NCBI GenBank assembly: GCA_946530775.1
Contig: CAMNAH010000087.1
Span: 1 to 5,371, forward strand
Length of the DNA: 5,371 bases
DNA from: an uncultured Coriobacteriales bacterium
Lineage (GTDB): Bacteria; Actinomycetota; Coriobacteriia; Coriobacteriales; Atopobiaceae
Reading direction: 5' to 3'
Positions 1-5,121 of the stretch are shown here, in pieces; positions within the stretch are counted from its first letter, which is position 1; each line of letters opens with the position of its first letter. A program made the translations under genes and the position numbers. Below the pieces are notes generated by a model. It did not search any database and was not told where the DNA came from. It saw only the letters and a list, made by a program, of their open reading frames with translations.

Positions 1-668
1 AGATGGGCGGCAACGACCAGATCTTCAACCTGCTCGCCGGCCGCGACCTCATGCGCGCCGAGGGCATGGAGCCGCAGGTCGCGCTCACGGTGCCCCTGCT
101 CGTGGGCCTCGACGGCGTCAAGAAGATGTCCAAGAGCTATGGCAACTACGTGGGCCTCACCGATGAGCCCAACGACATGTACGGCAAGCTCATGTCGATC
201 AACGACGACATCATCCCCATGTACTTCCGCCTGTGCTCCACGCTCACCGTTGACGAGATCGACGAGATCGATGCCGCCTTCGCGGCCGGCACCGCCGATC
301 CCTACAAGATGAAGCGCGCGCTCGCCCGCAACATCGTGGACCTCTACCATGGCGAGGGCGCAGGCCAGCTCGCCGAGGAGGCCTTCGACCGCCAGTTCAA
401 GCAGAACGAGATGCCCGACGACGTGCCCGAGTTCGCCGCCGCCGACGTGGTGGAGCTCAACGACGAGGGCAAGGTCTACCTGCCCAAGGTGCTCATCGCC
501 TGCGGCATCGCCGCAAGCGCTGGCGATGCCCGTCGCGCCATTGACGGCGGCGCCGTCAAGATCAACGGCGAGGCGCTTCCCGCGAAGAGCTACAACGTCG
601 ATCCCGCCCTGCTCGCCGCCGGCGCGGTGCTGCAGTCCGGCAAGCGCAAGTGGGCCAAGCTGGTCTAG
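1..668 (+). CDS. tyrS: Tyrosyl-tRNA synthetase, C-terminal part (5' end outside window)
   Basis: This enzyme attaches tyrosine to tRNA-Tyr in the cytoplasm, using ATP. The window opens inside the gene; the reading frame starts at base 3 and gives 221 visible residues before the TAG at 666-668. The fragment starts with the GGNDQ motif, the GGxDQ part of the class I TyrRS active site. The ATP-binding loop KMSKS follows at visible residues 41-45 (bases 123-137), then the line GNYVGLTDEP typical of the family. From about visible residue 155 to the end is an S4-type RNA-binding domain (LPKVLIACGIAASAGDARR, then GGAVKINGE), which grips the tRNA. The N-terminal Rossmann half with the HIGH motif is missing only because of the window edge. 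Nothing looks broken. The stop codon overlaps the GTG start of the next gene, which suggests co-transcription. Identification is confident; the choice between TyrRS subfamilies is not made here. Confidence 0.96.
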   Translation, partial: MGGNDQIFNLLAGRDLMRAEGMEPQVALTVPLLVGLDGVKKMSKSYGNYVGLTDEPNDMYGKLMSINDDIIPMYFRLCSTLTVDEIDEIDAAFAAGTADPYKMKRALARNIVDLYHGEGAGQLAEEAFDRQFKQNEMPDDVPEFAAADVVELNDEGKVYLPKVLIACGIAASAGDARRAIDGGAVKINGEALPAKSYNVDPALLAAGAVLQSGKRKWAKLV

Positions 669-3151
669 TGTCCGGCGCGTCTCGCAACATACCCGAACTT
701 CTCGCCCCCGCTGGCGAGCCGCAGGCGTTCTATGCCGCGCTCGCGGGCGGGGCCGATGCCATCTACTGCGCGCTCGGCAACAACTTCAACGCGCGCCGTA
801 TGGCCAATAATTTCACGCCCGAGACCTTCGAGAAGGCCTGCCACGATGCACATTTGGCCGGCGCGCGCGTCTATGTGACCATCAACATCATCATCCAGGA
901 TGACGAGATGGAGCATGCGCTCGAGACGGTCGCGTTGGCCTGGAAGCTGGGCGCCGACGCCTTCATCATCCAGGACTGGGGCTTGCTCTGGGAGATTTCC
1001 CAGCGCTGGCCCGAGGTCGAGTGCCACATCTCCACACAGGCCAACATCCACGATGCGCGCGCCACACGCTGGTGCGCCGAGCACGGCGCCAACCGCGTGA
1101 CCCTCTCGCGCGAGCTCACCATTGCCGAGATGGATCAGATCGCCAAGACGGGCGTCGAGATCGAGTGCTTCGGCCATGGCGCCATCTGCTTCTGCTATTC
1201 GGGCATCTGCCTTATGAGCTCGTTCTTCGGCGGGCGCTCGGCCAACCGCGGCATCTGCGCGCAGCCTTGCCGCCTCCCCTACGAGATGATCGACGAGCGC
1301 GGAGAGAACCTCCTCGCGCCGGGACGCGAGCGCCCGCTCTGCCCTAAGGACCTCTATGCCTTCGACGACCTTGCCGCCATGGCTGACGCTGGCGTGGGGT
1401 CGCTCAAAGTGGAGGGACGCATGAAGTCGCCCGACTACGTGTATGCGGTCATCTCGGCCTATCGCGGTGCGCTGGACGACCTCGCCGCAGGACGCGAGGC
1501 GGCCCCCGGTGTGGATGCCGCACGCAGGCGTCAGCTCAAGCGCGCGTTCAACCGCGACTTCACCAACGCCTACTACTTCGGCACCTCGGGCGACGAGATG
1601 ATGAGCTATGACCGCTCGAACAACCGCGGCGAGCTGGTGGGAAGCGTGATCTTCTCCGAGCAGCTCGAGGACGAGGTGCGTGTCACCAAGCCGTCCAAGC
1701 CCGGCGGCCGCACAAGGCTGCGCCGCCATCCGCGCGCACGGCTGCGCATCGTGCTCACCGAGCCTGTGGGCGCGGGAGATCTGCTCGAGATCCGCCCCAG
1801 CTCAGACCCCTCGCAGTACTTCACGGCCACCGTGCGCGACAACGCGCAGGCTGGCGAGGAAATCGAGGTCACCGGCGTGCGCGTGGCCGATGTTGGCAGC
1901 GCCGTGCGCGTGATCCGCAGCCAAGGCGCCTTCGACGATGTGGACCGCGTGCTCGGGCGCCCGATTGCCCGTAAGCGCGCCGTTGACGTGCGCATCATCG
2001 CTCGCCTGGGAGAGCCGTTCACGATCGAGCTCTCCGTACCGGAGGCGGGTATCTGCGTGTCCGAGCAGGGCTTCACAGTCGAGGCCGCCCGGACCAAGGA
2101 GGTCTCGGAGGACGAGCTCGTCGAGCATGTATGCCGCATGGGCACCACGCCCTTCGAGCCCCGTGAGGTCTCGTGCGAGCTCGATGCCGGCTGCGGCATG
2201 GGCTTCTCGGCCGTGCACGCTGTGCGCGCCGCCGCCTGCGACAAGCTCGAGCAGGCCCTGCTCGCCCCCTACGCGCAGCGTAACCTGACAAATGGACAGG
2301 TCATTTGTCAGGTTGCAAACGATTCCATCGCACACGATATGACAAACGACCTGTCCATTTGTCAGGTGTGCGCGCTGGTGGCAGATGCCGAAGCGGCGCG
2401 TGCAGCGATCGACGCCGGCGCCACGCGCATCTATGCCACGGCGGATGCGCTCGCCCAAGGCGAATGGCCCGAGGGCGTGATTCCCTGGCTCGACGAGGTA
2501 TGCCGCGCGGGCGATCACGCGCGTCTCGATCCGCTCATCGTAGCTGGCAAGCCCGTGGCCTGCGGAAACATGTCCGAGTTCGCCGCGGCTGCCGAGATGG
2601 GCGCCCTCCCCGAGATTCGCCCCTGCGTCCCCGTGCACAACGCGAGCGGCATCGCCGCCCTCGAATCCTGGGGCGCCGAGGGCCTGTGGCTCTCGCACGA
2701 AATCACCCTCGAGCAGATCCGCCGCATCGCACCCTCGGCGCACATTCCCGTGGGCGCCATCGTCTCGGGCCGCGTGCGCGTGATGACCTCCGAGCACTGC
2801 GTGCTCCAGGCCGCAGACCGCTGCATCCACGACTGCGCGCGCTGCGCCCTGCGCCAGCAGGACATCCGCCTCAAGAACATCGATGGGCATCTCCTCCCCG
2901 TGCGCACCGACATCCACGGCCGCTCGCGCATCTACAGCGCCTGGCCCGTCGACATGACGCCGCACATCGGCGAGCTCGTCTCCGCCAGCGTGAGCCGCTT
3001 CATGGCCGATTGCACGCTGCTCGATCCCGCGCAGACCGCACGCGCCGTCGCGCGCATCGTCCGCGCCCTCGAGGCCGTTCGTAACGGTGCACATCCTGCG
3101 GAGAAGGACCCGAATACAACTTCCGGGCATCTTTTCTCTGGCATTGGGTAA
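668..3151 (+). CDS. U32 family (DUF3656-type) Fe-S protein, probable RlhA-like RNA hydroxylation factor
   Basis: The 827-residue protein is called from GTG 668, which overlaps the tyrS stop (TAGTG). An in-frame GTG at 650 is possible but would add residues lying inside tyrS. The N-terminal half is a TIM-barrel-like U32 domain beginning ELLAPAGEPQAFYAAL. The U32 signature sits at residues 166-185 (ECFGHGAICFCYSGICLMSS) and is followed by GRSANRGICAQPCR. Cysteines 174, 181, 197 and 201 are candidates for the 4Fe-4S ligands known in UbiU/UbiV and related U32 proteins. The middle region fits DUF3656. The C-terminal region carries a second Cys set (711, 719, 723, 726) and ends GHLFSGIG, a familiar tail of long U32 proteins. 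Although named peptidases, characterised members such as E. coli RlhA and TrhP act in rRNA or tRNA hydroxylation, and DUF3656 points to RlhA (23S C2501). That role is inferred. Residues 539-567 are an in-frame palindromic insertion in the linker between the middle and C-terminal domains. The protein is longer than E. coli RlhA (about 650 residues). Confidence 0.88.
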   Translation: MSGASRNIPELLAPAGEPQAFYAALAGGADAIYCALGNNFNARRMANNFTPETFEKACHDAHLAGARVYVTINIIIQDDEMEHALETVALAWKLGADAFIIQDWGLLWEISQRWPEVECHISTQANIHDARATRWCAEHGANRVTLSRELTIAEMDQIAKTGVEIECFGHGAICFCYSGICLMSSFFGGRSANRGICAQPCRLPYEMIDERGENLLAPGRERPLCPKDLYAFDDLAAMADAGVGSLKVEGRMKSPDYVYAVISAYRGALDDLAAGREAAPGVDAARRRQLKRAFNRDFTNAYYFGTSGDEMMSYDRSNNRGELVGSVIFSEQLEDEVRVTKPSKPGGRTRLRRHPRARLRIVLTEPVGAGDLLEIRPSSDPSQYFTATVRDNAQAGEEIEVTGVRVADVGSAVRVIRSQGAFDDVDRVLGRPIARKRAVDVRIIARLGEPFTIELSVPEAGICVSEQGFTVEAARTKEVSEDELVEHVCRMGTTPFEPREVSCELDAGCGMGFSAVHAVRAAACDKLEQALLAPYAQRNLTNGQVICQVANDSIAHDMTNDLSICQVCALVADAEAARAAIDAGATRIYATADALAQGEWPEGVIPWLDEVCRAGDHARLDPLIVAGKPVACGNMSEFAAAAEMGALPEIRPCVPVHNASGIAALESWGAEGLWLSHEITLEQIRRIAPSAHIPVGAIVSGRVRVMTSEHCVLQAADRCIHDCARCALRQQDIRLKNIDGHLLPVRTDIHGRSRIYSAWPVDMTPHIGELVSASVSRFMADCTLLDPAQTARAVARIVRALEAVRNGAHPAEKDPNTTSGHLFSGIG
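2282..2368. repeat. In-frame nested palindromic repeat element inside the U32 gene
   Basis: Two related blocks lie head to head. Block A (2282-2314) is a perfect hairpin: the 13-base arm AACCTGACAAATG (2282-2294), a 7-base loop GACAGGT, and its exact complement CATTTGTCAGGTT (2302-2314). Block B (2340-2367) is the reverse complement of bases 2283-2310 with one mismatch in 28 (C at 2347), and forms its own 9-base-arm hairpin with the matching 7-base loop. A spacer (2315-2339) separates them, so the whole can also fold as one long hairpin. The 87 bases are exactly 29 codons, with no stop, and encode N-LTNGQVICQV, a short spacer, then MTNDLSICQV. The stretch is richer in A and T than the flanking coding DNA. 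The structure resembles palindromic elements known to insert into genes, such as Rickettsia palindromic elements, and REP/MITE-like sequences. No second copy is present elsewhere in this window, so mobility is inferred from structure alone. Confidence 0.8.
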
Positions 3152-3154
3152 TAT
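3149..3154 (+). promoter_or_regulatory. Possible -10 element (TAATAT) before the Nfu-like gene
   Basis: TAATAT overlaps the U32 stop codon, in the only AT-rich patch between the U32 gene and the Nfu-like gene. It would place a transcription start near 3160, leaving a short leader before ATG 3198. I found no convincing -35 hexamer at 16-18 bases upstream, so this is a weak call. The downstream genes could equally be read from the tyrS-U32 transcript. Confidence 0.28.
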
Positions 3155-3177
3155 ATCTACCGTCAACTAGGAATTCG

Positions 3178-3190
3178 CTCTCATGAGAGG
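3178..3190 (+). promoter_or_regulatory. RBS of the Nfu-like gene overlapping a perfect 12-bp palindrome
   Basis: AGAGG at 3186-3190 lies 7 bases before ATG 3198 and is the best ribosome binding site in the gap, which decides the start codon. It overlaps CTCTCATGAGAG (3178-3189), a perfect 12-base palindrome that also contains the alternative ATG at 3183. The palindrome could be an operator or a chance event; as RNA it has no loop and would not fold well on its own. Confidence 0.5.
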
Positions 3191-3197
3191 ACATACC

Positions 3198-3431
3198 ATG
3201 GCTGTCAACCGCGAACTTCTCGAGTCAACCCTGAACGTCATCCGCCAGAGCCTGCAGGCCGACGGCGGCGACCTTGCCCTCATCGACGTCACCGACGACG
3301 GCGTGGTCACGCTCGAGATGCAGGGCGCCTGCGCAGGCTGCCCGCTTTCCGCCTACGACATGAGCGAGGGCATCGAGCGCATCCTCATGGATCACGTGCC
3401 CGGCGTCACGAGGGTTCAGCCCGCCATCTAA
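3198..3431 (+). CDS. NifU C-terminal-domain (Nfu-like) Fe-S cluster carrier
   Basis: This small 77-residue protein consists almost entirely of one NifU C-terminal (Nfu) domain. Such proteins hold a 4Fe-4S cluster, usually between two subunits, and hand it to target enzymes in the cytoplasm. The family core is visible as LQADGGDLALIDVTDDG (residues 19-35), followed by the cluster-binding CxxC in GACAGCPLS (Cys45 and Cys48) and the tail HVPGVTRVQPAI. ATG 3198 is chosen because AGAGG sits 7 bases upstream and family members begin close to this point. ATG 3183 would add five residues (MRGHT) and has a weaker AGGA ten bases upstream. Lgt follows after 13 bases, suggesting one transcript. The U32 protein just upstream is itself a predicted Fe-S protein and a plausible client, though nothing in the sequence proves this. 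Confidence 0.92.
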   Translation: MAVNRELLESTLNVIRQSLQADGGDLALIDVTDDGVVTLEMQGACAGCPLSAYDMSEGIERILMDHVPGVTRVQPAI

Positions 3432-3444
3432 GGCGCACCCAGCC

Positions 3445-4260
3445 ATGTGGCTCGACGAACTCTACCATAGCCTCGACCCCATCGCCTTCGCCTTCGGACC
3501 CGTCGAAGTGCGCTGGTACGGCCTTGCCTACATGGCGGGCTTCATCTGCGCCGGCCTTATCATGTACGCCTATGCCAAGCGCTGGAAGCTCGACCTCACC
3601 GGCGACGATATCTACACCGTCATGCTGGGCATCGCCTTCGGCATCATCATCGGCGCGCGCATCGGCTACGTGGTCTTCTACGGTGCGGGATACTACCTTG
3701 CGCACCCGCTCGAGATCTTCCTGCTCAACCAAGGCGGCATGAGCTTCCACGGAGGCCTTGTCGGCGCCGTGGTGGGATGCGCCATCGCCGCGCGTTCCAT
3801 CCATGCGAGCTTCCTCACGCTGGGAGATCTCGTGGTGTGCGGTGCCCCGCTCGGGCTCTTCTTCGGCCGCTGCGCCAACTTCGTGAACGGCGAGCTCTGG
3901 GGCAAGGAGACCAGCCTTCCCTGGGGCGTCATGTTCGAGACGGGCGGCAACGTGTACCGCCATCCCTCGCAGCTCTACGAGGCCATTCTCGAGGGCATCG
4001 TCATCTTCCTGGTACTCTTCGCGCTCTCGCGCAAGGTGCCGCCGCGCCATCAGGGATTCTTCCTGGGCTCGTTCCTCGTGCTCTACGGCATCTTCCGTTT
4101 CCTCATCGAGTTCGTGCGCGTGCCCGATGCCCAGCTCGGCTATCTTTTCGGCTTCATCACCATGGGGCAGCTTCTGTCGCTGCCGCTCGTGATCGCCGGC
4201 ATCGCGATTCTTATCTGGTCGAGCAAGGCAAGGCGCCCGCAGGTGGGACACCTCGCGTAG
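3445..4260 (+). CDS. lgt: Prolipoprotein diacylglyceryl transferase
   Basis: Lgt moves a diacylglyceryl group from phosphatidylglycerol to the lipobox cysteine of prelipoproteins, the first step of lipoprotein maturation, in the cytoplasmic membrane. The protein has 271 residues, a usual length, with several hydrophobic membrane segments. Family landmarks occur in order: RWYGLAY (residues 23-29), GGMSFHGG with His102 (E. coli His103), the Lgt signature GRCANFVNGELWG with Arg142, Asn145 and Gly149 (matching E. coli Arg143 and Asn146), HPSQLYE (173-179), and RFLIEFVR with Arg218 and Glu222, matching the essential E. coli Arg239/Glu243 pair. It then reads PDAQLGY and ends MGQ plus a last membrane helix. 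All key residues are present, so it should be active. It starts 13 bases after the Nfu-like gene with only a weak AAGG overlapping that stop, so it is probably translated as part of an operon. Confidence 0.96.
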   Translation: MWLDELYHSLDPIAFAFGPVEVRWYGLAYMAGFICAGLIMYAYAKRWKLDLTGDDIYTVMLGIAFGIIIGARIGYVVFYGAGYYLAHPLEIFLLNQGGMSFHGGLVGAVVGCAIAARSIHASFLTLGDLVVCGAPLGLFFGRCANFVNGELWGKETSLPWGVMFETGGNVYRHPSQLYEAILEGIVIFLVLFALSRKVPPRHQGFFLGSFLVLYGIFRFLIEFVRVPDAQLGYLFGFITMGQLLSLPLVIAGIAILIWSSKARRPQVGHLA

Positions 4261-4296
4261 CGGCATCTTTTTTGCAAGCCATATCCCATGTCAATG

Positions 4297-4320
4297 CTGC
4301 AGGTTTTGACCCTGCGGTTT
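4297..4320 (+). terminator. Possible weak terminator hairpin after lgt
   Basis: CTGCAGG (4297-4303) pairs with CCTGCGG (4311-4317), giving 7 pairs including one G-U, around a 7-base loop. Only three T residues follow before GG, so termination efficiency would be poor. A separate T6 run at 4268-4273 is not directly preceded by a stem. A transcription boundary is expected here, because a new promoter and leader follow, but the evidence for the terminator itself is thin. Confidence 0.3.
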
Positions 4321-4348
4321 GGCATATCGTGATTCACCGGGCATCATC

Positions 4349-4357
4349 TGCTAGACT
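4349..4357 (+). promoter_or_regulatory. Candidate extended -10 promoter for the DUF4430-ecfT operon
   Basis: TGCTAGACT fits an extended -10 (TGn followed by a TAnnnT hexamer, here TAGACT at 4352-4357). No good -35 is seen at the expected distance near 4329-4334, which an extended -10 can tolerate. Transcription would begin around 4364, just before the first arm of the structured leader at 4367, and this agreement in position supports the call. Confidence 0.45.
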
Positions 4358-4366
4358 TCTATTCAC

Positions 4367-4494
4367 AACAGAATCCGAGGGCATGGCAAGAGCTTCTGTT
4401 ACGCCAATCATGGGATCCCGGTTCTACTCCGGGCCAGTTCAGCCAGCTATGCTCACCTGCCCTCCCGATCTTTCGCATGTTGCGAGAGAGGAGG
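4367..4494 (+). promoter_or_regulatory. Structured 5' leader with RBS switch; candidate cobalamin-type riboswitch variant
   Basis: Several pairings are visible. GAGGGCA (4377-4383) is the exact complement of TGCCCTC (4458-4464), closing a domain of about 88 bases. Inside it are TGGC/GCCA (4384-4387 with 4403-4406) and a hairpin CCCGG/CCGGG (4417-4421 with 4429-4433, loop TTCTACT), extended by TGG/CCA across a GAT bulge. Downstream, CCTCC (4461-4465) pairs with the Shine-Dalgarno GGAGG (4490-4494) and stacks on a 9-pair hairpin (4469-4489). That helix shares bases 4461-4464 with the first, so the two cannot coexist. This is the layout of a translational riboswitch. GGGATCCCGG plus a 7-base loop resembles the GGGAA-P4 region of cobalamin riboswitches, and AGCCAG with CACCTGCC (4441-4461) resembles the B12 box. 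The loop sequence and the missing P5/P6 region do not match the standard consensus. The downstream DUF4430 and EcfT genes fit B12 or cobalt control. Structure is fairly likely; ligand identity is uncertain. Confidence 0.5.
4487..4494 (+). promoter_or_regulatory. Strong RBS of the DUF4430 gene
   Basis: AGAGGAGG ends six bases before ATG 4501, a near-ideal Shine-Dalgarno site. It fixes 4501 rather than the in-frame ATG 4477 as the start. Its GGAGG core is complementary to CCTCC at 4461-4465, so it can be hidden in the leader hairpin. Confidence 0.85.
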
Positions 4495-4500
4495 CGGGTT

Positions 4501-5112
4501 ATGAAGACCCCCATTAAAGCTATCCGCACGTTCCTGATCACGCTTGCCTGCGCGCTGCTCATGCTGCCGGGCCTGGCGTTCGCCGCGGGCGAGAAGATCA
4601 CCGTCACGGTGATCGGCCCCGATGCCGACGATGCGCCCGTGTACTACGTGGGCGCCACCGAGGTCGAGCTCGCCGATGGCGATGACTGCTGGACCGCAAC
4701 CGCAGCCCTGCTCGACGGCGAGGGTATCGCATACGCTGCCGACAACTCCACCTACGGCGTCTTCCTGAACTCCATCACGAGCCCCGTCACCGGCGCCGAG
4801 CTCGCCTTCGATGAGGAGAGCGGCCGCTACTGGCAGCTCTATGTGGACGGCGTCGCCTCCGAGGTGGGCGTCTCCGAGGTCGTTCCCGCCGACGGCATGC
4901 AGATCGTGTGGTACTACTCCGCCTTCGGCGATGAGATCCCCGAGCACGCCGGCACCCTCCACGGCCTCGATGCCGCCGCCCCCGCCGCTGCCGAACCCGA
5001 GCCCGCACAGGCTGCCGGCATGAACGGTACCGGCATCGCCATCGCCGCCGTCGTGGTGGTCGCGGTCATCGGCGTGGGCGCCTACTTCATGCGCAAGCGC
5101 AACGCTGCCTAA
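4501..5112 (+). CDS. Secreted, membrane-anchored DUF4430 (transcobalamin-C-like) protein
   Basis: This 203-residue surface protein starts at ATG 4501, set by the strong RBS. Residues 1-28 are a classic signal peptide: a basic N-terminus (MKTPIKAIR), a hydrophobic core and an AFA cleavage site before Ala29. Residues from about 31 to 140 fit DUF4430, a small beta domain also found at the C-terminus of transcobalamin and intrinsic factor. The recognisable stretch is YWQLYVDGVASEVGVSEV, followed by DGMQIVWYY. An Ala/Pro/Glu-rich linker leads to a single membrane helix (about residues 175-198) and the basic end MRKRNAA, so the domain faces outward and is tethered to the membrane. Cys17 lies inside the signal core without a proper lipobox, so it is not a lipoprotein. 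An EcfT gene follows after nine bases. A role in capturing a ligand for the ECF transporter is inferred; cobalamin or cobalt is the leading guess. Confidence 0.82.
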   Translation: MKTPIKAIRTFLITLACALLMLPGLAFAAGEKITVTVIGPDADDAPVYYVGATEVELADGDDCWTATAALLDGEGIAYAADNSTYGVFLNSITSPVTGAELAFDEESGRYWQLYVDGVASEVGVSEVVPADGMQIVWYYSAFGDEIPEHAGTLHGLDAAAPAAAEPEPAQAAGMNGTGIAIAAVVVVAVIGVGAYFMRKRNAA

Positions 5113-5121
5113 CCCGCCTGC

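Noticed and set aside
665..1729. Long open frame on the - strand (354 codons)
   Set aside because: It lies opposite the well-recognised U32 gene, has no recognisable domain and composition typical of antisense frames in GC-rich DNA.
2282..2368. CRISPR repeats
   Set aside because: Only two units occur, in opposite orientation, inside a coding frame; there is no direct repeat-spacer array.
1802..3166. Long open frame on the - strand (454 codons)
   Set aside because: It is a shadow of the U32 gene. Only the part opposite the palindromic element is of interest, and that is explained by the element's symmetry.
3406..4266. Open frame on the - strand opposite lgt
   Set aside because: Lgt has all its family motifs on the + strand; the antisense product is a charged low-complexity sequence with no known domain.
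4241..4273. Intrinsic terminator formed by AGGTG/CACCT and the T6 run
   Set aside because: The 5-pair stem ends at 4253, 14 bases before the T run, too far for an intrinsic terminator, and the stem lies inside the lgt coding end.
4306..4328. Promoter with TTGACC -35 and CATATC -10
   Set aside because: The spacer would be only 11 bases, and TTGACC lies in the loop and arm of the possible terminator hairpin.
4367..4446. A tRNA gene
   Set aside because: CCCGG-TTCTACT-CCGGG has T-arm dimensions and AAGAGC looks like a D-arm, but the following seven bases have no acceptor partner at the right distance, no anticodon stem forms, and the loop base at the R57 position is T.
4540..4552. Lipobox at Cys17 of the DUF4430 protein
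   Set aside because: Thr occupies the -3 position and the cysteine falls in the middle of the hydrophobic core, with a much better AFA signal peptidase I site downstream, despite lgt being close by.
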